A stretch of 64,000 bases of DNA, from NCBI RefSeq assembly GCF_004798935.1, contig NZ_RAHT01000003.1, positions 310,001 through 374,000 on the forward strand. The letters are read 5' to 3'. Origin of the DNA: Ningiella ruwaisensis. GTDB taxonomy: Bacteria > Pseudomonadota > Gammaproteobacteria > Enterobacterales > Alteromonadaceae. The notes below the pieces were generated by a model. That model searched no databases. It was given only the letters and a program-made list of their open reading frames with translations, and was not told the DNA's origin. Position 1 is the stretch's first letter, and each line of letters begins with the position of its first letter. A program made the position numbers and the translations under genes. Of the stretch, positions 27,836-36,148 are shown in pieces.

Positions 27836-28334
27836 CTTGCACTCCTTTTTGGTTAGCATTAAAAGTAGGCTCACAATTAGTGCACAAGCCTTTTAATTCA
27901 ATTTTTGAATCAATTACCTTGAACTGAGGTGAGTCAGCGATTTTTTTCATCTGATGCATGAGGCTATAAGGAACAGATAGTTCACTTACATCTTCGCAAT
28001 TCACACAAATAACAAAAATGGGAAAGTAGTAACTCGCTGAATTGGCAACTCGTTTATCGCTTTGAGCAGATGCGATAAATTTGTTGATCGTTTCGAGACG
28101 ATAAGCCAATTCCATTTCAATCAAAAAGTCGAGAATGCGATAAACGGAGGTTGCGATAATCTTTCTTGAAAAACGCGAGTTGTACAATTTTGTCAATTCA
28201 TATGCAGATAAGGCACGCTCCGCACTCAGTAATACGTCATACACTTTCCTGCGTTGTTGAGTAAGCCGCACTTTATTGGTATTACACCTGTTTTTAAGAT
28301 AGGTTAGCGCTTCTGCGTTAAATGAACGTGTCAT
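27810..28334 (-). CDS. zur: Zinc uptake regulator, Fur family
   Basis: 174 aa. Fur-fold winged helix at about 15-85 (RLTQQRRKVYDVLLSAERALSAYEL then IIATSVYRILDFLIEMELAYRLE), in the Zur arrangement, followed by a dimerisation domain with paired cysteines CVNC (about 121-124) and CTNC (about 155-158), the structural zinc site of Zur. Zinc-loaded Zur represses its targets; the Zur box at 28941-28963 sits at the head of its own operon. Start ATG 28334 overlaps the zrgA stop by ATGA; the longer open frame is rejected because the shorter one matches Zur lengths. It is an atypical Zur in lacking the common HxH between domains; the assignment rests on both the CxxC pairs and the locus. Confidence 0.9.
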   Translation of the reverse strand: MTRSFNAEALTYLKNRCNTNKVRLTQQRRKVYDVLLSAERALSAYELTKLYNSRFSRKIIATSVYRILDFLIEMELAYRLETINKFIASAQSDKRVANSASYYFPIFVICVNCEDVSELSVPYSLMHQMKKIADSPQFKVIDSKIELKGLCTNCEPTFNANQKGVQVEKTIRFE

Positions 28335-28891
28335 GACCCTAGTCTCAAGGTAGTTGATGATGCAGTCAGCATCGTTGAACCCTGGCCCTGATTCGTTATC
28401 CACTGCGCGTTCAGTTTTTCAAGAGACTTGGCCCACTCGAATACTTTAATATTGATTAATTCAACTTCGCTTTCACATGCATAAACATAGGTGATGCTTA
28501 CGTCTTTGTGAGCGTGCTCATCTTCATGCTTGTGGTCGTGATCATGCTTGTGCTCATGCATGTAACTATCGTGGCTGGCATGCTCATGAGAAGGGTGCAT
28601 ATCGTCAAGTGAATGTTGCACCGATATCAGCGAACAAGTCTCAGACAAAGAAAGAACTTCACTTACATTCTCAATTTTTTTAATAAGTGCATCTATGCTG
28701 TTTTTCTGTTGTGCTGTTTCGGCGACATGTTCAAAACCAAGGAGATCAGCCATAGGAATTACAAATTCCAACTGCCAATCCTGACCATCCTGAGCAATGA
28801 GCAACTTCCCTTGACCATGCACATGTTGGTTTGTTGCTAAAAGCTTAAGACTAAATACAGAAAGCGCGATCAGTAAAACGAGTTTAAACAT
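28331..28891 (-). CDS. zrgA: ZrgA/DUF2796 His-rich periplasmic protein
   Basis: 186 aa. Signal peptide of about 19 residues, then NQHVHGQGKLLIAQ, the DUF2796 start with its conserved HxHG. A central stretch (about 95-130) holds many alternating His, Asp and Glu residues (HEHKHDHDHKHEDEHAHKD), which should bind zinc or store it. The C-terminal part (ITYVYACESEVELINI) is the conserved domain end. DUF2796 proteins are the ZrgA component of a zinc-regulated uptake system described in Vibrio cholerae. First gene of the operon with zur, with AGAGGG before the ATG; the Zur box lies 50 bases upstream, shared with the divergent receptor. Confidence 0.9.
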   Translation of the reverse strand: MFKLVLLIALSVFSLKLLATNQHVHGQGKLLIAQDGQDWQLEFVIPMADLLGFEHVAETAQQKNSIDALIKKIENVSEVLSLSETCSLISVQHSLDDMHPSHEHASHDSYMHEHKHDHDHKHEDEHAHKDVSITYVYACESEVELINIKVFEWAKSLEKLNAQWITNQGQGSTMLTASSTTLRLGS

Positions 28892-28940
28892 TACACCCTC
28901 TTCAACACTTTATTTTGCGTTTTTAAATTCATCACTTGAT

Positions 28941-28963
28941 GAAATGATATACTATAACATATC
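28941..28963. promoter_or_regulatory. Zur operator between zrgA-zur and the zinc receptor
   Basis: The sequence starts GAAATGATATA, has a central C, and ends TATAACATATC. Against the gammaproteobacterial Zur consensus (GAAATGTTATA, N, TATAACATTTC) it matches 20 of 22 scored positions. It lies in the 116-base divergent region and overlaps likely -10/-35 sites of both genes, so it would repress both when zinc is ample. Confidence 0.82.
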
Positions 28964-29007
28964 ATAGAGACAGAAAGTTAAATTGTAAATCAAAATTGAG
29001 GGAGCAA

Positions 29008-31638
29008 ATGAGAAAACTATCTAAAGTTGCTGCACTGGTGTGCACAGTACTCTCCACAAGTGCTATTGCACAATCGCTAGAAGGTGTAGTGATTGGCACA
29101 GATGGCAAACCTGTGGCAAAAGCGAATGTTGAAATTCATGGTTTAGGCTTAAAAACGCGCACAGACGAAAATGGTCAATTTGAGTTTTCACAGATAAGCG
29201 AGGGTGCGACTGAATTGCACATAAGTGCTACCGGTTTTGCACATCTTCACGAAGACTTGAGCGTGCCATCATCAGGATTAAGTGGCTTAAGTTTTACCCT
29301 TAAGCGCTCGCCGATTGAAGTCATCGATATTGTTTCAACACCCATTCATATGTCGTCGATGGAGTCATCAATTCCAATTAGCGTACTAAGTGGTGAAGCG
29401 CTTCGCCGGCAGCAAAGCGCAACTTTGGGCGATTCTCTTGAAAAGTTAGCAGGTGTGCACACTAACTTTCATGCCAAGGTGTCTAGCACGCCCGTAATCA
29501 GGGGGTTGAGCGGCCCGCGCGTGCTTATTGCGCAAAACGGCATGGACGTAAGTGACGTATCGCGAGTGGGGCCAGATCACGCTGTTGCCAGTGAAGCCTC
29601 TACTGCAACGCAAATTGAAGTGCTGCGCGGTCCAGCTACCCTATTTTACGGCAGCGGTGCCATTGGTGGTGTTGTGAATGTGGTAGACAATCGCGTGCCT
29701 ACTGATAATGAAACGCGCGGCGAGTTTTTGCTTGAGACCAGTTCAGTCGACAATCAAAAGCTTGGGTCTTTCAATGTCACCACCGGCTTTGACAACTTTG
29801 CATTTTATGCAGACGGCTTTTATCGCGATTCAGACGATTATGAAGTACCGGTTATGCCGGAGTTAGAAGACGCTGATCATGACCATGAACATGATGAAGA
29901 CCACGAGCATGAACACGAGCATTCGGGCGATTTTGTTGTAGAGAACAGCGCAGAAGAATCTTATGGCTTTACGGTAGGTGGTAGTTACTTGCTCGACAAC
30001 GGTTTTATCGGCGTTTCGGTAGAGCAGTTTAATCGCGAGTACGGCATTCCCGGGCATTCCCATGGTGATGAAGGCCATGGTGATCATTCTCATGGAGACA
30101 GTCACGACCATGGTGATGATCACGACCATGGAGATGAACACAGCGAAGAGCATTCAGAAGATGTTTTTGCTGATTTGGAGCAGACACGCGTGCAAATGCT
30201 CGGTGAGTTTAGCTTCGACAACGCATTTTTAAGCGAAATAAATTTACGCGCAGGCTATACAGATTACGAACATTCGGAAATAGAACACGGGATGGTAGGA
30301 ACGGTATTCGCTAACGAAACCTATGAACTACGCATCGACGCCCTTCATCAACCTTTTTATGAGTGGCGCGGTGGCCTATCCTTTCATTACAAAAACACTG
30401 ATATAGAAGCGCAAGGAAGTGAGGCATTTACGCCACCATCCAGCACAGAGATGTTTGGTGTTGCTTTAATTGAAGAGCGTCATTTTGGCGATGTGTTAGT
30501 ACAATTAGGCGCACGTATTGAACGCGTTACCATGGATGCGAGCAATGTAAGACTGCCCATGATTGATGCGCATTCTCATGATGATGAGCACGATCACGAA
30601 CATGACCACGACCACGAGCATGACCATGACCATGGCAGCGAAGTTGAGATTACGCGTGTATTTACTGCCGATCATGAATTTACCCCAGTGACTTTAAGTG
30701 CAGGTGCAGTTTGGGATTTTGCTCCAGGTTATAATCTTGGATTGTCAGTTTCCCGATCTGAGCGTGCTCCATCTGCTTCCGAATTGCTTTCATTTGGTCC
30801 GCATATTGGCACACGTACTTATGAAGTAGGTGCTTTGTTTGCGCTTACTCATGATGACGCTGGACATGAGGGCCATGATCATGACCACGACCACAGCTAT
30901 GAAGGAGAAGGACCGGCAATTGGTTTGACTCAAGAAGTCATCGACCTTGAAACGGCTAATAACATTGATTTGACCTTTCGTAAAACCGAAGGCGATGTCG
31001 GCTTTATTTTTAATGCCTTTTACAACAGCGTAGACAATTACTACTACCAGGTAAATACGGGTTTATTCGCTGACGATGGACACGATCACGGAAGCCACGA
31101 TCACGGTGGTCATGACCACGGCTCACACGACCATGACTCTCAAGATGAAGGCGATGCTCACGAGCACGAGGGAGAGTTGCCGGTATTTTTATTCAGAACC
31201 GATGATGTGATTTTGCACGGATTTGAAGCACAGGTTGCCTGGCAAGTAACGGATACCTTTAAAGCGAATGTATTTGCAGATTATGTCAGAGCAAGACTTA
31301 AAGACTCTGACAACGGTTCTCGTGACTTGCCGCGCACACCACCACTCAGATTTGGCACTCAATTTAGCTATCAGAACGAGAGTTTAAGTGCACATCTAGA
31401 TATTACACGCTATCAGACCCAAGACAGGATTGCTGATTTTGAAACAGAAACTGACGGATACACCCTTGTTGATGCAAGCATTGCTTACGACTTGCCTATT
31501 TTAAATGACAACATCACGGTCTATCTGAAAGGCAATAACCTGACCGACACTGAAGCGAGAGTGCACACGTCATTTTTAAAAGACATTGCACCGCGTCCGG
31601 GACGCAATCTAAGCATCGGCGTTAGAGGCTATTTCTAA
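29008..31638 (+). CDS. TonB-dependent receptor with five His/Asp-rich insertions (ZnuD-like zinc receptor)
   Basis: 876 aa. A signal peptide (about 1-22, ending AIA before QSLEG) is followed by a carboxypeptidase-D-like regulatory beta-sandwich (about 24-100), then the TonB plug (about 115-235: VIRGLSGPRVLIAQNGMDV; ATQIEVLRGPATLFYGSGAI) and a barrel ending RNLSIGVRGYF. Five external-loop insertions rich in His, Asp and Glu lie near residues 287-308, 348-387, 522-545, 614-632 and 690-721; each has runs of the type HDHEHDHD. These are expected to capture zinc at the surface, as in ZnuD. ATG 29008 is chosen because GAGGGAG sits immediately upstream; a TTG at 28996 is in frame. Facing the Zur box. 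Confidence 0.92.
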   Translation: MRKLSKVAALVCTVLSTSAIAQSLEGVVIGTDGKPVAKANVEIHGLGLKTRTDENGQFEFSQISEGATELHISATGFAHLHEDLSVPSSGLSGLSFTLKRSPIEVIDIVSTPIHMSSMESSIPISVLSGEALRRQQSATLGDSLEKLAGVHTNFHAKVSSTPVIRGLSGPRVLIAQNGMDVSDVSRVGPDHAVASEASTATQIEVLRGPATLFYGSGAIGGVVNVVDNRVPTDNETRGEFLLETSSVDNQKLGSFNVTTGFDNFAFYADGFYRDSDDYEVPVMPELEDADHDHEHDEDHEHEHEHSGDFVVENSAEESYGFTVGGSYLLDNGFIGVSVEQFNREYGIPGHSHGDEGHGDHSHGDSHDHGDDHDHGDEHSEEHSEDVFADLEQTRVQMLGEFSFDNAFLSEINLRAGYTDYEHSEIEHGMVGTVFANETYELRIDALHQPFYEWRGGLSFHYKNTDIEAQGSEAFTPPSSTEMFGVALIEERHFGDVLVQLGARIERVTMDASNVRLPMIDAHSHDDEHDHEHDHDHEHDHDHGSEVEITRVFTADHEFTPVTLSAGAVWDFAPGYNLGLSVSRSERAPSASELLSFGPHIGTRTYEVGALFALTHDDAGHEGHDHDHDHSYEGEGPAIGLTQEVIDLETANNIDLTFRKTEGDVGFIFNAFYNSVDNYYYQVNTGLFADDGHDHGSHDHGGHDHGSHDHDSQDEGDAHEHEGELPVFLFRTDDVILHGFEAQVAWQVTDTFKANVFADYVRARLKDSDNGSRDLPRTPPLRFGTQFSYQNESLSAHLDITRYQTQDRIADFETETDGYTLVDASIAYDLPILNDNITVYLKGNNLTDTEARVHTSFLKDIAPRPGRNLSIGVRGYF

Positions 31639-31674
31639 TCGCGCTAACCAAATTAAAATAAAAGGAACCTATTA

Positions 31675-33060
31675 ATGAATAATTTAAAAACACTTAGCTT
31701 ACTTACATTGGCCGTCAGCGCGACCTTGTTAACGGGCTGTGGTGATGCGGAAACAACCATTATTGAACGAGAGCCAATTATTGAGCAACCGCCCAGCGAT
31801 GGCGGTGGAGACGGCGGCGGTGGTAATGACTTTTTGATTGAAAGTATGGGGCGCCTTGCAGTCAGCTCATCGCAAAGCAACAGCGTGTCGATGATTGACT
31901 TGGATGACGGAGCTTTGCTAGATACCTTTACCTTAAGTAATGATGGCAGCCGAGTGTATCCTTCGGCATCCTACCGCTACGCAGTGGTTGTTGCGCGAAA
32001 CGCCGATATGGTCGAGTTTATCGATGGCGGTTTATGGAGAGAAGACCATGTAGGTCATTTACACGATTATGAGCAAGCACCACAAATGAGTGACTATACG
32101 CTTAGCGGCTCTCAACCCACGCACTTTGTCAATCATGACGGACAGTCAGCGATTTTCTATGACGGTGATTCTGCAGCCGGAACGCCTGCTTCTGTGCATG
32201 TGATTTCTGATATGGACATAACGAATGAAAACGACAGCCCAGCAAGTTTGATGTATACCATAAATATGCATGGAGCGGCCGAGCCACGGGGTGAATATTT
32301 ACTGTCAAGCATTCGCAGAGATGATGCTGAAAGTACCTCAGGAAATAAAATCTTGCCTGACCAGGTAGGTGTTTATCATCTTCACGATGGTGAATATGAA
32401 TTAGAGCAAACGTTTGACATGGCTTGCCCAGACTTACATGGCGCTGCACAAAACCATGATTTTGTGCTATTTGGCTGTGGCGACGGGGTTTTAGTTGCAC
32501 ATGAGCACGATGGTGAATTTGAATCAAGCAAGATTGCTAATATTGATGCGATAGATGGTTTACGTATCGGCAGTATTTATGGGCATCATGATGCAGAAGC
32601 TTTTATTGGAATTGCCAGCAATCGCGCCACTGGCGAAGTTATTGTGCTAAGTATTGATCCTGAAGCAAGCACAATGGAAGTGATTGATTGGCAAGCGCAG
32701 GAAGGTGCCAGCCCAATTGCCTATGCATTTAGCTACGATGGTGAACATGCTTTAATATTGGATAGTTTAGGGAATCTGAGTATTTTATCAGCGCACCTGC
32801 ATAGCGGAGTAAATGAGTTTGAATTTGAAGGCAGAGTAGAACTAAGCGATGAAGATCTTAGCAGCATGCCTGAAGGCGTTTCTTTTAGCATGACGGTTGC
32901 CCAAAATGGTGGGTATGCCTTTGTTGCTGACCCCATTGCTCAACACGTATTAATGGTACATATTGAGGATATGGAAGTGGAAGGTGATTTTGAGCTTGAT
33001 TTTATACCTGCAAACGTAACTTGGTTAGGAATTGCTGAGGAAGCACACGATCACCCCTAA
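31675..33060 (+). CDS. Beta-propeller-like lipoprotein, AztD-like zinc-binding candidate
   Basis: 461 aa. A lipobox LTGC at about residue 22 is followed by a flexible Glu/Gly/Pro linker (IEQPPSDGGGDGGGGND). The rest consists of repeated 40-50 residue blocks, each starting with a strand like GRLAVSSSQSNSVSMIDLDD and VYPSASYRYAVVVARNADMVEF, typical of a beta-propeller. Paired His sites occur across the blades: HVGHLHDY (about 122-129), HLHDG, HEHDG, HHD and a C-terminal EEAHDHP. The periplasmic zinc chaperone AztD is also a propeller with such sites, and the position right after the zinc receptor (36 bases) supports it. The AztD link is my recognition, not a search result. AAAGGAACC precedes the ATG. 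Confidence 0.7.
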   Translation: MNNLKTLSLLTLAVSATLLTGCGDAETTIIEREPIIEQPPSDGGGDGGGGNDFLIESMGRLAVSSSQSNSVSMIDLDDGALLDTFTLSNDGSRVYPSASYRYAVVVARNADMVEFIDGGLWREDHVGHLHDYEQAPQMSDYTLSGSQPTHFVNHDGQSAIFYDGDSAAGTPASVHVISDMDITNENDSPASLMYTINMHGAAEPRGEYLLSSIRRDDAESTSGNKILPDQVGVYHLHDGEYELEQTFDMACPDLHGAAQNHDFVLFGCGDGVLVAHEHDGEFESSKIANIDAIDGLRIGSIYGHHDAEAFIGIASNRATGEVIVLSIDPEASTMEVIDWQAQEGASPIAYAFSYDGEHALILDSLGNLSILSAHLHSGVNEFEFEGRVELSDEDLSSMPEGVSFSMTVAQNGGYAFVADPIAQHVLMVHIEDMEVEGDFELDFIPANVTWLGIAEEAHDHP

Positions 33061-33075
33061 TAACATTTAACACGG

Positions 33076-33137
33076 AATGCCTTGGCGACTGCTCTTAAAA
33101 CAGATTGTTTTAATCGACAGGCCAAGGCATTTTTTTA
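33076..33137 (+). terminator. Terminator after the zinc receptor operon, with a nested hairpin
   Basis: Outer stem AATGCCTTGGC / GCCAAGGCATT (11 bp, perfect) followed by TTTTTT. Inside its 34-base loop is a second perfect stem TTAAAACA / TGTTTTAA with a GAT loop. Together they form a branched terminator 16 bases after the stop. Confidence 0.85.
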
Positions 33138-33187
33138 TTAGTAGATATGTCACAATATCAGTGTGTAGAACATTTTTGAGAGAAACC

Positions 33188-34879
33188 ATGTTGAGTAAGT
33201 TAAACCTTTCTAAACCTTTTTTGTGCGGTCTTTTCAGTCTTAGTCTGCTGGCTTGTGCCAACACTGATGTGGTTCAGCGCAGTGACAACGTGTCTGACAA
33301 TACGTTTGAATCGGCGCTTGAGCAAGACGAACAGGCAAAGCTGCGCGTGGCAACGTGGAATATTGAGCATCTTGCGTATCCAATTGATAGCGGTTGTAAG
33401 CCCAGAACGCAAAGCGAGATTGATGCGATGCGTTCTTACTTGGAGCGAGTCGATGCAGATATTTATGCCTTGCAGGAGGTTGCATCAAAAGCAGCTGTGC
33501 ACATGTTATTTCCTGAGCAGCAATGGCAAGTATTTATGTCTGAGCGAGAGGACAGCGAGCCCTACATTTGTCGCGAATCGGGTCGAACATCTACGCAACA
33601 AAAAGTCGCTTACGCTGTGCGCAAAGGATTGAAGATAAATAAGCTTGAAAGCCTGCCTGAATTTGGTTTGGACATGCCTGGGCTACGTTATGGTTTGGAA
33701 ATAAACATCAATACTGATTTTGGCGATATTTCTTTACTCAACGTGCATATGAAAAGCGGCTGCTTTGTTGATAACTATAGCCGTGCAGAATCCGACGCAT
33801 GCAAGGTGTTTGCTCAGCAAGCGCCAATTTTAGATAAGTGGATAGAAGAAAAAGAGCGCGAAGATCAAGCTTATATGGTTTTAGGTGACTTTAACCATCG
33901 TTTGAGCGCGCCATATAATCACTTAACACAACAACTATTTACCAATACCGATGGCTCGGCTTCCAGCTTAAAAAACACTACTGCGGATCTTATCGGTTGT
34001 CATCCATATTATCCTGCACCTATTGACCTAATCTTTCTAGGTGGTATGCAAGATACGATTTTGCACCACAAAATGCTAGCCCATAATTTTGATGATATGC
34101 GGGTTGAAGCGATGTTGAGTGACCATTGTGCAGTGTCTGTAGATCTTGTCCTTGACAGCATAACTGGCCAAGAAACGGTGCAAGAGTATGCACTATCGAA
34201 CGCAGTTAAATGGCAAACCAGCAGCAAAGAATATGCCTTTTTAACGCAGGCGATTTATCAGCAAGCAATTAAGGCAATCAATAGCAAAAATTTGAACACT
34301 GAAAACTGGGTAGTGGTTATGGATGTAGATGAAACCATCCTCGACAATAGCCCTTATCAGGTAAACCTCGATAATACAGGTCGCCAATATTCACCAGAGA
34401 CTTGGGCGCAATGGGTAAAGCAAGAAGAAGCAGAGTTAGTGCCTGGGGTTAAAGGTTTTATTGAAACAGTACTTAACAAGGGCGGCAAACTTGCCTTTAT
34501 TACGAATCGTGACAAAACATTGGATGCGCATACCTGGCAAAATCTTCTATCCCGGAATTTACCTATTACCCCTAAAAATACCTGTCTGATAGGTCGTTCA
34601 GTGCAGGACACAGCGGCGATAGATAGTGTTGAAATCCTCAACGATAAAGACTTACGTCGCATGCAGGTGCAAACAGGAACAGCAGAGTGTTATCGACCCG
34701 CATCCGCTTCTGCAAGCATGAGCCAATGGGATTTACCCTCACAAATTGTAATGGAGGTAGGCGACAATATTGAAGACTTTAGCAAAACAACACAAGAAGA
34801 GGCTGATGCGTACTCACTTTCAAAGCAATGGCCAGAACGATTAATTTTACTGCCTAATCCAATGTATGGTTCTTGGTAA
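33188..34879 (+). CDS. Lipoprotein fusion: endonuclease/exonuclease/phosphatase domain plus HAD (class B-type) acid phosphatase
   Basis: 563 aa. Signal with lipobox LLAC23. Domain 1 (about 45-325) is an exonuclease/endonuclease/phosphatase fold: VATWNIEH (N58), LQEV (E97), LNVHMKSGC, GDFNHR (D234) and LSDHCAV (D312, H313), all catalytic positions kept. Domain 2 (about 345-560) is a HAD acid phosphatase: VVMDVDETILDN with D379 and D381, then AFITNRD and VEVGDNIED-type motif IVMEVGDNIEDF. The two activities on one chain suggest nucleic acid cleavage followed by nucleotide dephosphorylation for phosphate scavenging in the periplasm (inference). ATG 33188 is preceded by GAGAG; the upstream open frame would lack the signal. 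It ends 36 bases before the second COG0523 gene. Confidence 0.88.
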   Translation: MLSKLNLSKPFLCGLFSLSLLACANTDVVQRSDNVSDNTFESALEQDEQAKLRVATWNIEHLAYPIDSGCKPRTQSEIDAMRSYLERVDADIYALQEVASKAAVHMLFPEQQWQVFMSEREDSEPYICRESGRTSTQQKVAYAVRKGLKINKLESLPEFGLDMPGLRYGLEININTDFGDISLLNVHMKSGCFVDNYSRAESDACKVFAQQAPILDKWIEEKEREDQAYMVLGDFNHRLSAPYNHLTQQLFTNTDGSASSLKNTTADLIGCHPYYPAPIDLIFLGGMQDTILHHKMLAHNFDDMRVEAMLSDHCAVSVDLVLDSITGQETVQEYALSNAVKWQTSSKEYAFLTQAIYQQAIKAINSKNLNTENWVVVMDVDETILDNSPYQVNLDNTGRQYSPETWAQWVKQEEAELVPGVKGFIETVLNKGGKLAFITNRDKTLDAHTWQNLLSRNLPITPKNTCLIGRSVQDTAAIDSVEILNDKDLRRMQVQTGTAECYRPASASASMSQWDLPSQIVMEVGDNIEDFSKTTQEEADAYSLSKQWPERLILLPNPMYGSW

Positions 34880-34914
34880 GTTTAGCAAGATTTAATGCCA
34901 GTGAGTGTTTACGG

Positions 34915-35979
34915 ATGCAAATAATCAAGGCCGTCCCAACCAATATCATTACTGGCGCATTAGGTGCCGGTAAAACGACCTTTATTAAAGCGCTTTTGCT
35001 CACCAAGCCAAAGCATGAGCGCTGGGCAGTTTTAGTCAATGAGTTTGGTGAGATAGGGATAGATGGTGCTTTATTAAACGCTAGCGTGAGCAAAGACGCT
35101 GAAGATAAACAAGCAATATTCATCCGTGAAATTCCTGGAGGCTGTATGTGCTGCGCCTCAGGACTGCCCATGCAAATAGCTTTAAACCAACTGCTTGCAC
35201 AGGCAAAACCTCATAGGTTACTGGTAGAGCCAACAGGGCTGGGCCACCCTAAAGAAGTGATTGACGTATTTACAAGTAAATATTATCAAGATGTGATTGC
35301 GCTTAAGACAACCTTTTGTTTAAGCGATGCGCGTAAATTACAAGACGCTAGATGGCGCAATCACCCCACTTTCAAAGAACAGTTTGAAATTGCAGATCAC
35401 ATCATGGCGACAAAAGCCGACCTATACAATTCTGAAGACGAAGTAGTTTTGCGCAACTATTTAAGCGAAATTGGCCTTGAAAAAACAGCTCTTAGTATTG
35501 CAAACCATGGTGTCATTGATACGGACATTGGCGCACTGCTCTCACAAAACAGTCGTTATCGTTTAGGCAAAAATGCACATCATCTGGCGCAAACTCGAAA
35601 TCAAGGTCAAATTACAAAGCAGCAACTCTCAGGCGATGAAGCTTTATTAGATGAACCTATCTCGAGTAGCCAGGTTGTGTACAAACAAAATGAGAGTGAA
35701 GGTTTTTATACGATTGGCTGGATTTGGCCGGCTAGCTATTGCTTTGAATACCGCAGTTTAACGCGCATTTTGAACGCTATAAATGCAATTAGAGTTAAAG
35801 CAGTGATGATTACAAATGAGGGGATCTTTAACTTTAACTGCCAAGGAAGTGAAGCCTGCATCTTTGAATGCGATGAAGCTATGGACTCTCGTCTTGAAAT
35901 TATTCTAAATAGAAAATCAGACATCTCTCAAACAAAATCCAAAATCGAAACAATTATTAATACGCAAAATAGCTTATAA
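34915..35979 (+). CDS. Second COG0523 GTPase (YjiA/CobW-like)
   Basis: 354 aa from ATG 34915. Walker A GALGAGKTT (14-22), C77-M-C79-C80 in GGCMCCASGLPM, LVEPTGLGHP, and a C-terminal CobW-type domain (about 255-350: GFYTIGWIWPAS). It differs from the zigA paralogue in length and in the C-terminal domain, nearer to the YjiA-type group. A metallochaperone or metal-insertase role is expected; whether the metal is zinc is inferred from the neighbours. An in-frame TTG at 34873 overlaps the previous stop but gives a non-homologous extension. The gene seems cotranscribed with the phosphatase fusion. Confidence 0.85.
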   Translation: MQIIKAVPTNIITGALGAGKTTFIKALLLTKPKHERWAVLVNEFGEIGIDGALLNASVSKDAEDKQAIFIREIPGGCMCCASGLPMQIALNQLLAQAKPHRLLVEPTGLGHPKEVIDVFTSKYYQDVIALKTTFCLSDARKLQDARWRNHPTFKEQFEIADHIMATKADLYNSEDEVVLRNYLSEIGLEKTALSIANHGVIDTDIGALLSQNSRYRLGKNAHHLAQTRNQGQITKQQLSGDEALLDEPISSSQVVYKQNESEGFYTIGWIWPASYCFEYRSLTRILNAINAIRVKAVMITNEGIFNFNCQGSEACIFECDEAMDSRLEIILNRKSDISQTKSKIETIINTQNSL

Positions 35980-36148
35980 ATTTGAGCTCTGAAAACGGCT
36001 ACTAAGGCAATGCGCCTGCCGAGCCACGCAAAAATTAAATTAATTTCGTGCATTTAAACATTCAGTCTCATGGACTTTCTTCAGGTTCTCTTAAGTTTCA
36101 TAACATATGATTTGAAATATCAAGATGGTTTTTTTAAGAGTCTCATTA

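Noticed and set aside
29863-30153. Long minus-strand frame rich in Met, Val and Ile within the zinc receptor gene
   Set aside because: It is the antisense reading of the His/Asp codon repeats and has no independent support.
33095-33113. Nested hairpin considered as a riboswitch or small RNA
   Set aside because: It sits inside the stem of an intrinsic terminator and is better explained as part of it.
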